From contig NZ_JAVAMA010000015.1 in NCBI RefSeq assembly GCF_030730875.1, forward strand, positions 57,400 to 121,399: a DNA stretch of 64,000 nt, written 5' to 3'. The notes below the pieces were generated by a model. That model saw nothing but the letters and a program-made list of their open reading frames with translations. It did no database searches and was not told the DNA's origin. Origin of the DNA: Sphingomonas sp. DG1-23 (GTDB lineage Bacteria; Pseudomonadota; Alphaproteobacteria; Sphingomonadales; Sphingomonadaceae). Below are positions 32,193 through 40,421 of this stretch, piece by piece. Numbering within the stretch: position 1 is the first letter of the stretch; every line of letters starts with the position of its first letter. Position numbers and translations under genes: made by a program.

Positions 32193-34703
32193 ATGGATCG
32201 GCTGCCGCTGATCGCGCCGCGCCCGCCGCGGCTGAGCCTGATGGGCGAGGCACTGGCCGAGATCGAGGCGCGCGGAGTCTATTCGAACGGCGGGCCAGTG
32301 GTGCGCGGGTTCGAGGCGGCGGCGACCGCGCAATTGTTCGGTGGGGCAGGCGACTGCCTCGCGGTGGGCAATGCGACGCTGGGGCTGATGCTGGCGATCC
32401 GCCACGCCGCGGGGCCGCGCGCAGGCAAGGGGCAGTTCGCGCTGATCCCGGGCTTCACCTTCGCGGCGACGGCACATGCGGCCGAATGGGCGGGGCTGAC
32501 GCCGCTCTTGTGCGACGTCGATCCGGGCGACTGGGCGGCGAGCGCCGCGGCCGAGGCGCGGGCGTTCGAGAAATATGGCGAGCGGATCGCGGCGGTGGTG
32601 CCTTATGCGACCTTCGGGGCGGGGATCGATCTGGCGCGCTACCGCGATTATGCCGCGCGCGGCGTAGGGGTGGTGATCGATGCCGCCGCCTCGCTCGGCG
32701 CGCTCGATGCCGAGGGGCGACAATTCGGCGCGGGGGCGCCGTTCGCGGTGGTCTATTCGATGCACGCGACCAAGGTGTTCGCGACCGCCGAGGGCGGGCT
32801 GGTCCATTCGGGCGATGCGGCGCTGATCGAAAAGCTGCGGCGGATGAGCAATTTCGGCTTTGCCGGCGGGCGATCGGCCGAGGGGCCGGGGTTCAACGCG
32901 AAATTGCCCGAAGTGCTCGGGCTGGTGGCGCGGGCGAAGCTCGACGAGATCGAACAGGTCGCGGCGCACCGGATGCAGCTCGACGCCGTCTATCGCGCGG
33001 CTTTGGGCGGGTTCGCGGCGGAAAAGGGGTTCGAGTTTCAGGAATTGCGCGGATCGCGGCCGGCGCTGCAATTCCAGTCGCTGCTGCTCCCGCGCGCCTT
33101 TGCCGGGCATCGCCGCGCGATCATCGAGACGCTGGCCGAACAGGGGATCGGGGCGGCGCATTATTTCAGCCCGCATCTCGGCGAGCAGCCATGGTTCCGC
33201 GCGCACGGGGTGAGCGAAGCGCTGCCGGTGTGCGACGATGTCGGCGCGCGGATCCTGTCGCTGCCGGTGACCGACGCGATGACCGAAAGCGATGTCGAGC
33301 GGGTATGCACGGCGCTGATCGATGCGTGCGCGGCTTCGGGGCGCAAGGCGTTGCCTGGGGCCGAGCGGCGCGGCGGGCACGTCCATGCGGCGCTGGTCGT
33401 CGGCGGCGGGCCGGCGGGGACGGCGTTGCTGACCGCGGCGAGCAAGAGCGACGCTTTGGTGCGGCTGGCCGAGGCGGGGCTGGCGGTGCTCGAGCGCGAC
33501 GCGGTGCTCGGGCGCGGCGAGATCGGCACCTATGCGATCACGTCGGATTCGACGGCGGAGACCTTCCTGACCGCGGTCAAGGGCAATGGCCATGAAGGCA
33601 TCGCGGCGCTGGAAGGGCATTCCTCCGGGCAGGAAGTCGCGATGCACGCCGGCAAATTGGGCGTGCCGCTGGCGCGGACGACGCCGTTTCTGGAAGCGAC
33701 GGGTGCCGAGCTTGCGGCGATCGTCGCAGGGAGCGGCGGGATCGTGGCGACGCGGAGCGAGGTGGTCGAGGCGCGGCGCACCGGCGAGGGCGCGTGGGCG
33801 GCGCGGGTGCGCAACCTCGTCACCGGCGAAGCGCGGGTGATGCGCGCGGAGAAACTGGTGATCGCCACCGGCGGCTACCAGACCCGCGCCAATGTCTATG
33901 CCGAGAAGGTCGCGGGCGCGGCGCTCGGCGATCTCGCCGGCGAGCGGCTGATGACCGGGGACGAATTCCTGCGGATCGGCGGGCTCGACGCGCTGCGCGC
34001 GCGGATCGCGGGCAGGCCGGCGCCGCGGATCGCGATCGTCGGCGGATCGACCAGCGCGCTCGCCGCGGCGGCGTTGATCCTCAAGGCTGCGCCGGCCCTG
34101 CCGCTGGGGGCAGGGGCGCTCGCGCTCTATCACCGCCGGCCGCTGCGGCCTTTCTACCCTTCGGTCGAGGCGGCGCGGGCGGACGGGTTCACCGATTTCG
34201 GCGCGCAGGACATCTGCCCGGTGAGCGGGTTCGTCTATCGGCTGGCGGGGTTCCGGCTGGAGGCGCGCGAACTGGTGCTGCGGATGCTCGGCGTGGGCGG
34301 GCGGGCGCCCGATCCGCGGATGGGGCTGCGGCGGATCGGCGAAGTCGAGGACGCGGATGTGCGCGCCGAGATCGCCGCGGCGGACGTGGTGATCGGTGCG
34401 CTCGGCTATCGCCCGCGAGCTTTGCCGCTGTTCGATGTGGACGGCACCCGGATCGCGCTCGCCGCCGATGCGCCGGGACGGCCGCGGCTGGTCGACCAGC
34501 AATGTCGGGTGATCGACATGGACGGGCGACCGGTGCCCGGCGTGTTCGGGATCGGGCTGGCCTCGGGGCATGTCCCCGACGGACGGCTGGGCGGCGAAGC
34601 GAGCTTCAGCGGCAAGGCCAACGGCCTTTGGCTGTGGCAGAACGATATCGGCCAGATGATCGTCGATCAATTGCTCGACATGGCTGCGCGGGCGGTCGCA
34701 TGA
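32193..34703 (+). CDS. DegT-type PLP aminotransferase fused to FAD/NAD(P) oxidoreductase
   Basis: 836 aa in one frame. Residues 1 to about 382 are a DegT/DnrJ/EryC1/StrS sugar aminotransferase with Asp163 (VIDAAAS) and the PLP lysine Lys194 in SMHATKVFATAEGG. From about 398 a flavoprotein begins (ALVVGGGPAGTALL, 404-409), with a second Rossmann motif RIAIVGGSTSALAAAALIL near 612 and a terminal FAD-closing GVFGIGLASGHVPDG. DegT enzymes usually aminate NDP-keto sugars. The flavoprotein half resembles pyridine-nucleotide-dependent monooxygenases, which might oxidise the same substrate. A family 2 glycosyltransferase overlaps its stop codon. The substrate is unknown. Confidence 0.82.
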   Translation: MDRLPLIAPRPPRLSLMGEALAEIEARGVYSNGGPVVRGFEAAATAQLFGGAGDCLAVGNATLGLMLAIRHAAGPRAGKGQFALIPGFTFAATAHAAEWAGLTPLLCDVDPGDWAASAAAEARAFEKYGERIAAVVPYATFGAGIDLARYRDYAARGVGVVIDAAASLGALDAEGRQFGAGAPFAVVYSMHATKVFATAEGGLVHSGDAALIEKLRRMSNFGFAGGRSAEGPGFNAKLPEVLGLVARAKLDEIEQVAAHRMQLDAVYRAALGGFAAEKGFEFQELRGSRPALQFQSLLLPRAFAGHRRAIIETLAEQGIGAAHYFSPHLGEQPWFRAHGVSEALPVCDDVGARILSLPVTDAMTESDVERVCTALIDACAASGRKALPGAERRGGHVHAALVVGGGPAGTALLTAASKSDALVRLAEAGLAVLERDAVLGRGEIGTYAITSDSTAETFLTAVKGNGHEGIAALEGHSSGQEVAMHAGKLGVPLARTTPFLEATGAELAAIVAGSGGIVATRSEVVEARRTGEGAWAARVRNLVTGEARVMRAEKLVIATGGYQTRANVYAEKVAGAALGDLAGERLMTGDEFLRIGGLDALRARIAGRPAPRIAIVGGSTSALAAAALILKAAPALPLGAGALALYHRRPLRPFYPSVEAARADGFTDFGAQDICPVSGFVYRLAGFRLEARELVLRMLGVGGRAPDPRMGLRRIGEVEDADVRAEIAAADVVIGALGYRPRALPLFDVDGTRIALAADAPGRPRLVDQQCRVIDMDGRPVPGVFGIGLASGHVPDGRLGGEASFSGKANGLWLWQNDIGQMIVDQLLDMAARAVA

Positions 34704-35740
34704 CCGGCCCCGCCGTCTCGGTGATCATGGCGGTGTACAACGGCGCGGCATTGCTGCCCGAGACGCTGGCGAGCCTGCGCGCCCAGACGCTGCAGGACTG
34801 GGAGCTGATCGCCGTCGACGATTGCTCGACCGACGACAGCGTCGGCGTGCTCGAACGGTTCGGCGATCCGCGCGTGCGGGTGATCCGTTCGGAGGCCAAT
34901 GGCGGGCCGGTGGTGGCGCGCAACCGCGCGTTCGCCGAGGTCGAGGGGCGCTATGTGGCGGGGCTCGACCAGGACGATATCAGCCTGCCCGAGCGGTTCG
35001 CGGAGCAGGTGGCCTATCTCGACGCGCATCCGGACACCGCATTGGTGAGTTGCGCGACCGATTTCCTGATCGACGGCAAGCGCTTGCCGGGCAACTGGCC
35101 GCGGCCGCTGACGCCGGTGCTGATCGACTGGCTGATGCTGGTGCAGAACCCGATCGCCTGGTCTTCGGTGATGTTCCGCGCCGACGCCGCGCGCCGGCTC
35201 GATCCGTTCGAGCGGCCGGCGATGCGCTATGTCGAGGATTTCGACCTGTATCAGCGGCTGCGGCCGTTCGGGCGAATCGCGCAGATCGATCACGTGCTGA
35301 TGCTGTATCGCTGCCATGCCGGGGGCGCCTCGCAGATGTTCAACGCGACCATGCGGGCGCATGCCGAATTGCTGCTGCGTGAGCGGCACGCGGCGCTGCT
35401 CGGCGATGCGGCGCCCGACATGGCCGGGCTGCTGGTCCGCCACGTGATGGCGCGCGAGCCGGTGCCCGATGTCGAGACGCTCAACCGGCTGTTCGACGGC
35501 ATCGGCACGCTGCGCTCGGCGTTCGGCGTCGAACGGCCGGGCGAGGATCTGGAGGCGGTCGATCGCGAGATCTCGCAGCTCTGGTGGCGGATCTGCCGCG
35601 CGAGCGTGCGATCGGGAACGCTGCTGCTCCACCGCACGCTCGGGCACCGGCCGCTGCCGCTGGGGCAGGCGGCGGATCTGGTCGCCAGCCAGATGATCGG
35701 CGGGATGCGCAAGGTGAAGAGGGGGCTGACCGGGCGGTAG
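34700..35740 (+). CDS. Family 2 glycosyltransferase
   Basis: 346 aa. The GT-A fold is evident: VSVIMAVYNGAALLPETLASLRAQT at the N-terminus, LIAVDDCSTDDS for nucleotide binding, ARNRAFAEVEGRYVAGLDQDD with the acidic metal-binding cluster, and VEDFDLYQRL further on as the likely catalytic region. It is cytoplasmic, with no membrane helix. The ATG overlaps the stop of the aminotransferase fusion (ATGA), so the two should act in one pathway, probably making an amino-sugar-containing glycoconjugate. Confidence 0.9.
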   Translation: MTGPAVSVIMAVYNGAALLPETLASLRAQTLQDWELIAVDDCSTDDSVGVLERFGDPRVRVIRSEANGGPVVARNRAFAEVEGRYVAGLDQDDISLPERFAEQVAYLDAHPDTALVSCATDFLIDGKRLPGNWPRPLTPVLIDWLMLVQNPIAWSSVMFRADAARRLDPFERPAMRYVEDFDLYQRLRPFGRIAQIDHVLMLYRCHAGGASQMFNATMRAHAELLLRERHAALLGDAAPDMAGLLVRHVMAREPVPDVETLNRLFDGIGTLRSAFGVERPGEDLEAVDREISQLWWRICRASVRSGTLLLHRTLGHRPLPLGQAADLVASQMIGGMRKVKRGLTGR

Positions 35741-35765
35741 TCTGGTCCGCTCGATAGCGCATTGC

Positions 35766-35812
35766 GCTGAAACCTCTCCCCGGCCCTCTCCGCAGGCGGG
35801 AGAGGGAGAGTC
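35766..35812. repeat. Palindromic repeat (CTCTCCC/GGGAGAG type)
   Basis: CTCTCCCCGGCCCTCTCC and GGCGGGAGAGGGAGAG form a loose inverted repeat between the converging glycosyltransferase and dehydrogenase genes. Related sequences recur at 51418-51549 and 63448-63588. Confidence 0.55.
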
Positions 35813-36590
35813 AGTCGGCCCTCGCGAATTTCGCGACCAGCGCATCTGGCAGCAAACGTGCGGCGGCAGCCTTGACCTTGCCGGTGAAAGCGGGGGCGAT
35901 GACATGGTCCTTGCCCGCGAGCAGCGCTTCATAGCCGGCACGGGCGACCGTCGCCGGATCGGCCTTGGGCTCGCGGGCCGTCAGCGAGTCCGGATCGACC
36001 CCGGCACGTTCGAAGAAGCCGCTTTCGGTGAGGTCGGGCATCAGCGCAGTGATCGTCACGCCGGTGTCGGCGATTTCCTCGCGCACCGCCTCGGCGAAAT
36101 TGCGCAGGAAGGCCTTGGTCCCCGAATAGACCGCGAGGCGCGGCGAGGGGCCGAGCGCGACCACCGACGAAGTGATCAGCACCCGCCCCGATCCGCGCGC
36201 GACCATCGCCGGCAGGAACAATTTGGCCGCCTGAACCACCGAAGTGATGTTCACGGCGATCGACTGGAGCTCGAGATGGAGATCGCTCTGGCCGACAAAG
36301 TCGCCCCACGCGCCGGTGCCCGCATTGAGGCAGAGAAAATCGGGCAGGCCGGCAAAGGCGGCGGTCTCGTGGAACAGCTTGGCGCCGCCGTCGGGCGCGC
36401 CGAGATCGATCGACCAGGCGTCGACCTGCGGCGCCCCGGCGTCACGCAGCGCGTCCGCGGCGCGATCCAGCTTGTCGCGATCCTGCGCGACGATGATCAG
36501 CCGATGACCATCTTCGGCAAAGCAGCGGGCGAGCTCGAGGCCGATCCCGCTCGATCCGCCGGTGACCAGCGCCAGACCCGATTGTACCAT
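35811..36590 (-). CDS. Short-chain dehydrogenase/reductase
   Basis: 259 aa classical SDR. Cofactor motif TGGSSGIGLELA, NAG-type motif LNAGTG, catalytic Ser in ITSSVVALG, and the Tyr-x-x-x-Lys pair in YSGTKAF. An acidic or neutral residue after the second strand (VAQDRDKLDRAA) leaves NAD versus NADP open. The substrate cannot be told from sequence. It is divergent from modA and convergent with the glycosyltransferase. Confidence 0.9.
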   Translation of the reverse strand: MVQSGLALVTGGSSGIGLELARCFAEDGHRLIIVAQDRDKLDRAADALRDAGAPQVDAWSIDLGAPDGGAKLFHETAAFAGLPDFLCLNAGTGAWGDFVGQSDLHLELQSIAVNITSVVQAAKLFLPAMVARGSGRVLITSSVVALGPSPRLAVYSGTKAFLRNFAEAVREEIADTGVTITALMPDLTESGFFERAGVDPDSLTAREPKADPATVARAGYEALLAGKDHVIAPAFTGKVKAAAARLLPDALVAKFARAD

Positions 36591-36672
36591 GCGACTCTCC
36601 TCGCGCTGCTCAACCAGCGGCGGGCGGTCGGGGTCCTTGCCTTGGCCACGCGCGGTGCGTCATAGCGACGCA

Positions 36673-37428
36673 ATGATCGATCGGCGTGTGTTTCTGTCCG
36701 GATTGGGCGCGGCTGTCCTGGCGGGGCCCCGCGCACTGGCCGCGCAACGCGGGCCGCTGGTGCTGGCGGCGGCGAGCCTGCAGGAATCGCTGAACGCCGC
36801 CGCGGACGCGTGGGCGGGGCTCGGCCATGTCCGGCCGGTGCTGTCGTTCGCCGCTTCGTCGGCGCTGGCGCGACAAGTCGCGGCGGGGGCGGCGGCGGAC
36901 CTGTTCATCTCCGCCAACGAGCCGTGGATGGACGATGTCGAGCGCCGCGGGCTGATCGTGCCGGGGAGCCGCGCGATGCTCGTCGGCAACCGGCTGGTGG
37001 TGGTGCAGCCGGCGAGCGCGCCGACACCCGGGAGCGCGCCACTGTCGCGGCTGCTGGCGCGCGGGCGGGTAGCGCTGGCGGATCCGGCATCGGTGCCGGC
37101 GGGGCGCTATGCCCAGGCGTCGCTGACGCGGCTCGGGCTGTGGGACGCAGTGGCGCCGCGGGTGGTGCGCGGCGAGAATGTCCGTGCCGCGCTGGCATTG
37201 GTCGAGCGCAATGCGGCGGAGTGGGGCGTGGTCTATGCCACCGATGCGCGCGCCTCGCGGCGCGTGCGCGCGGTGCGGATGTTGCCCGCGGCGAGCCACC
37301 CGCCGATCCGCTACCCGCTGGCGCGGCTGCGCACGTCGACCAGCGGCGATGCGGAGGGCTTTCGGCGGTTCCTGCTGTCGCGGGCAGGGAAGGCGATCTT
37401 CGCGCGGTTCGGATTCACGGGGGCGTAG
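36673..37428 (+). CDS. modA: Molybdate-binding protein ModA
   Basis: 251 aa periplasmic binding protein. The N-terminus MIDRRVFLSGLGAAVLAG has a twin-arginine motif (RRVFLSG), suggesting Tat export. The mature part starts GPLVLAAASLQESLNAAADAWA, the usual ModA opening, and carries LSFAASSALARQV and GAAADLFISANEPWMD for oxyanion binding, and later VVYATDA. It is the first gene of modABC. A repeat-rich 139-base gap separates it from modB. Confidence 0.92.
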   Translation: MIDRRVFLSGLGAAVLAGPRALAAQRGPLVLAAASLQESLNAAADAWAGLGHVRPVLSFAASSALARQVAAGAAADLFISANEPWMDDVERRGLIVPGSRAMLVGNRLVVVQPASAPTPGSAPLSRLLARGRVALADPASVPAGRYAQASLTRLGLWDAVAPRVVRGENVRAALALVERNAAEWGVVYATDARASRRVRAVRMLPAASHPPIRYPLARLRTSTSGDAEGFRRFLLSRAGKAIFARFGFTGA

Positions 37429-37429
37429 T

Positions 37430-37532
37430 TACCCTTCCGCTTGCGGGAGGGGTTAGGGGAGGGCATGTGACGAAGGTGGCGTGCCGGTTCCCAGCCCCTC
37501 CCCCGACCCCTCCCGCAAGCGGAAGGGGAGTT
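37430..37532. repeat. REP-like doublet between modA and modB
   Basis: CCCTTCCGCTTGCGGGAGGGG near 37432 and its inverted copy CCCCTCCCGCAAGCGGAAGGGG near 37510 flank about 55 bases. It occupies most of the gap inside the operon and could form a large hairpin in the transcript, possibly stabilising the modA message. Confidence 0.7.
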
Positions 37533-37567
37533 CGCGTTCAGCGTGGCGCGCGCGCGGTCCCTCACTC

Positions 37568-38278
37568 ATGGGCGACGCGACCTTTGCCATGCTGAGCCCC
37601 GAGGAATGGGGGATCGTCGCATTGTCGCTCAAGGTCGGCGGGGTGGCGGTGCTGGTCAGCCTGCCGCTGGCCTTTGCGATCGCCTGGCTGCTCGCGCGGG
37701 CGCGGTTTCCGGGGAAGGTGCTGCTCGACGCACTGGTGCACCTGCCGTTGGTGGTGCCGCCGGTGGTGACCGGCTGGCTGCTGCTGCTCGCCTTTGCGCC
37801 GGCCGGACCGATCGGCGGCTGGCTCGCGAGCTGGTTCGGCGTCAGCCTGTTGTTCCGCTGGACCGGCGCGGCAGTCGCCGCGGGCGTGATGGCGCTGCCG
37901 TTGATGGTCCGTGCGATCCGACTGTCGATCGAAAGCGTCGACCGGAGGCTCGAACAGGCGGCGCGGACCCTGGGCGCGGGGCGCTGGCGGACCTTCCGCA
38001 CGGTGACCCTGCCGCTGAGCCTGCCGGGGGTGATCGCCGGGGTGGTGCTCGGCTTCGCGCGCGCGCTGGGCGAATTCGGCGCGACGATCACCTTCGTCTC
38101 GAACGTCCCCGGCGAGACCCAGACCCTGCCGCTGGCGATCTATGCCGCGCTGCAGACCCCGGGGGGCGAGGGGCTGGTGCTGCGGCTGGCGGGGATTTCG
38201 GTGCTGCTGTCGCTGGCGGCGCTGATCGTCTCCGAAGTCATCGCACGGCGCGCGGGGCGGGGGCTGCATGTCCTTTGA
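37568..38278 (+). CDS. modB: Molybdate ABC permease ModB
   Basis: 236 aa, five or six membrane helices. The cytoplasmic EAA loop that contacts the ATPase is visible: LEQAARTLGAGRWRTFRTVTLPLSLPGVIAGVVLGFARALGEFGATI. ALGEFGAT is the ModB-specific signature. The ATG at 37568 precedes a normal N-terminus. Its 3' end overlaps modC by 11 bases. Confidence 0.94.
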   Translation: MGDATFAMLSPEEWGIVALSLKVGGVAVLVSLPLAFAIAWLLARARFPGKVLLDALVHLPLVVPPVVTGWLLLLAFAPAGPIGGWLASWFGVSLLFRWTGAAVAAGVMALPLMVRAIRLSIESVDRRLEQAARTLGAGRWRTFRTVTLPLSLPGVIAGVVLGFARALGEFGATITFVSNVPGETQTLPLAIYAALQTPGGEGLVLRLAGISVLLSLAALIVSEVIARRAGRGLHVL

Positions 38279-38879
38279 CCTCGACGTCGCCAAGCGGCTG
38301 GGCGAGGCCGAGATCGTCTGCCGGGTCCATGGCGGCGACGGACTGACCGTATTGTTCGGCCCATCGGGCGCGGGCAAGACCAGCGTGCTGGGCATGGTGG
38401 CGGGATTGATCGCGCCCGATCGCGGGCATGTCCGCGTCGGCGGCGAGACGCTGTTCGATGCGGCGCTCGGACTGGACTTGCCGCCCGAGCGGCGCCGCGC
38501 GGGCTATGTGTTTCAGGAGCCGCGGCTGTTCCCGCACCAAAGGGTGCGCGCCAATCTGCTCTATGGCTGGCTGGCGGGACAGGGCGCCGTGGATGTCGAC
38601 GAGACGATCGGGCTGCTCGGGCTGGCGGGGCTGCTCGACCGCTGGCCGCGCACGCTCTCGGGGGGCGAGGCGCGGCGCGTGGCGATCGGGCGGGCATTGC
38701 TGTCGGACCCGCGCTTCCTGCTGCTCGACGAGCCTTTGTCGTCGCTCGACCGGGCGCGGCGCGAGGAGATCATGCGGCTGATCGAGCGGCTGCGCGACGA
38801 ATTGGCGCTGCCGATCCTGATGGTCACGCACGATCGTGGCGAGGCCGAGCGGCTGGGGAACCGGATCGTGGAGATTTGA
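38268..38879 (+). CDS. modC: Molybdate ABC ATPase ModC, lacking C-terminal MOP domain
   Basis: 203 aa. Walker A GPSGAGKTS (31-38), FVFQ-equivalent YVFQEPRLFPHQRV, signature LSGGEARRVAIGRAL, Walker B FLLLDEPLSSLD and the switch MVTHDRGEAERLG are all intact. Typical ModC is about 350 aa and ends in a molybdate-binding MOP/TOBE domain used for feedback. That part is absent here, and the frame stops naturally 17 bases before a palindromic repeat. It should still power ModB. Whether the loss is common in this group I cannot tell. Confidence 0.9.
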   Translation: MSFDLDVAKRLGEAEIVCRVHGGDGLTVLFGPSGAGKTSVLGMVAGLIAPDRGHVRVGGETLFDAALGLDLPPERRRAGYVFQEPRLFPHQRVRANLLYGWLAGQGAVDVDETIGLLGLAGLLDRWPRTLSGGEARRVAIGRALLSDPRFLLLDEPLSSLDRARREEIMRLIERLRDELALPILMVTHDRGEAERLGNRIVEI

Positions 38880-38896
38880 CGGGTACGATCCTATCC

Positions 38897-38969
38897 GTGC
38901 TCCTGCGGAAGCAGGACCCCGGATCATGCAGTACTTCGCTGCCCTGGGCTCCTGCTTTCGCAGGAGCAC
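38897..38969. repeat. REP-like doublet (CTCCTGC type)
   Basis: GTGCTCCTGCGGAAGCAGGA and, further on, TCCTGCTTTCGCAGGAGCAC form inverted units around a 30-base centre, just after modC and before the convergent reductase gene. Confidence 0.7.
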
Positions 38970-39010
38970 TGCGATGCTTTGCGATCCCCTTTCCCTGCCT
39001 TTCAGGAGAG

Positions 39011-39874
39011 CTAGAGAGCGGTCGCCGCCAGCAACGCCGCCAGCGCCTGATTGAGCGGGGTGGGGACGCCGTGCTTCGCGCCGAGCCGGACGATCACGCC
39101 GTTGCGCGCGTCGAGCTCCATCGGGCGACCGGCGACGAAATCGGCGTGGAGCGAATTGACCGAATCGGGATGCGCCTTCCGCGTCCATGCGACCACCTGA
39201 TCGGCGAGCGTGTCGGGCAGGGTCGCGCCCTCGGCGCGGCCGACGAGGATGCATTCGCGGACCAGCCCGCGCATCACCTCGGCGACGTCCGCGTCATTGG
39301 CGACTTCGGCGGCGCGGCGGGTGACCGCGCTGACGATGCCCGAGCAGTTGATCGCGAGCTTGCGCCATGCCGCCGTGGCGAAATCGGGCGTGGTCCGGGC
39401 GTCGATCACGGTGTCGGCGAACAGCGCGACGAGCGCCGCGCCGGCCGCGTCCTCGGGGACGAGGATCGTGCCGTCGCGGCGCTGGACGATCCGGCCGGGC
39501 GCGGTGCGCTCGGCGGGCAGGTCGATGATCACCGGAACCGTCCGCTCGGGCGGCACCATGGGGAAACGCTCGCGCTGCTCGACGCCATTCTGGATCACCG
39601 CGAGCCGTGTATCCGGGCCCATCAGCCCGGGCAGCCACGCGGCGGCGGCAGCGCAGTCATAGGTCTTGGTGGTGGTCAGCACCCAATCGACCGGGCGTGC
39701 CGCGGCGGGATCGGTGAGGATGCGCGGGGTGGCGCGGAGCGGGCCGCCCGGCGTCTCGATCGCCAGATCGGCGAGCGGCGAGCGCGCGCACACCGTCACC
39801 TCGTGCGTCTGCGCCAGCCATGCGGCGAGCGTGCCGCCGATCGCGCCGGAACCGATGACTGCGATCCGGGTCAT
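39011..39874 (-). CDS. Ketopantoate reductase family oxidoreductase
   Basis: 287 aa. N-terminal NADP-binding motif MTRIAVIGSGAIGGTLAAWLA, then VLTTTKTYDCAAAA, the family catalytic lysine in AWRKLAINCSGIVSAV, and a C-terminal SVNSLHADFVAGRPMELDARNGVIVRLG with the conserved Ser and Glu. Its fold is that of PanE (2-dehydropantoate 2-reductase). Other members reduce different ketoacids, and there are no pantothenate genes nearby, so I do not give a symbol. Its start overlaps the stop of the upstream DUF1993 gene (ATGA). Confidence 0.85.
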   Translation of the reverse strand: MTRIAVIGSGAIGGTLAAWLAQTHEVTVCARSPLADLAIETPGGPLRATPRILTDPAAARPVDWVLTTTKTYDCAAAAAWLPGLMGPDTRLAVIQNGVEQRERFPMVPPERTVPVIIDLPAERTAPGRIVQRRDGTILVPEDAAGAALVALFADTVIDARTTPDFATAAWRKLAINCSGIVSAVTRRAAEVANDADVAEVMRGLVRECILVGRAEGATLPDTLADQVVAWTRKAHPDSVNSLHADFVAGRPMELDARNGVIVRLGAKHGVPTPLNQALAALLAATAL

Positions 39875-40380
39875 CCCATGCCGCCGAGATAGTCGCGCTT
39901 GCCGAGCGGCACGCCCTTGTGGCGCAGGATGTCGTAGGCCGTGGTAACGTGGAAGTAGAAATTGGGCAGCGCGAAATCGAGAACATAGCCGCGGCCCTTG
40001 AACGGGAAGCTGTCCGACCGGGTCTTCAATTCGACATCCGAATCCTCGCGGCCGTCGATCGCGTCGCGTGCGACCGAATTGAGGAAGTCGACCGTCGCGG
40101 CGATGCGCGCCTGCAACTCGTCGAAGCTCGCTTCGGTGTCGGACATGGCGGGCGGGGTGATCGCGGCGAGCCGCGCGACGGCGAACTTGGCGGAGTCGCT
40201 CGCGCGCTGGACCTGCGAGGTGAGCGGGGACATGTCCTCGTAGAGCCGCGCGGCGAGCAGTTCGTCATGCGCGATGCCGTGTTCGTCGGCATGCGCGCGC
40301 GCTTTCTCGAGGAAGGCGGCCATCGCCTTGAAGCCGCGCAGGAAGACGGGGACCGTGAGGTCGTAGAGTTCGGTTGCCAT
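39871..40380 (-). CDS. DUF1993 family protein
   Basis: 169 aa, helical, no signal peptide. It begins LYDLTVPVFLRGFKAMAAFLEKARAHADEHGI and ends LPNFYFHVTTAYDILRHKGVPLGKRDYLG, the two ends typical of DUF1993, a DinB-like four-helix family of unknown function with a conserved C-terminal His-x-Thr. It is translationally coupled to the downstream ketopantoate-reductase-like gene. Confidence 0.85.
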   Translation of the reverse strand: MATELYDLTVPVFLRGFKAMAAFLEKARAHADEHGIAHDELLAARLYEDMSPLTSQVQRASDSAKFAVARLAAITPPAMSDTEASFDELQARIAATVDFLNSVARDAIDGREDSDVELKTRSDSFPFKGRGYVLDFALPNFYFHVTTAYDILRHKGVPLGKRDYLGGMG

Positions 40381-40421
40381 GCGCCGGAGATAGGGCTCCG
40401 GATCAGGCTTGGCCAGCGCGC

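Noticed and set aside
37430..37532. Terminator between modA and modB
   Set aside because: The palindromes are strong but lack a T-run and match the repeat layout seen elsewhere. The mod genes are more likely one operon.
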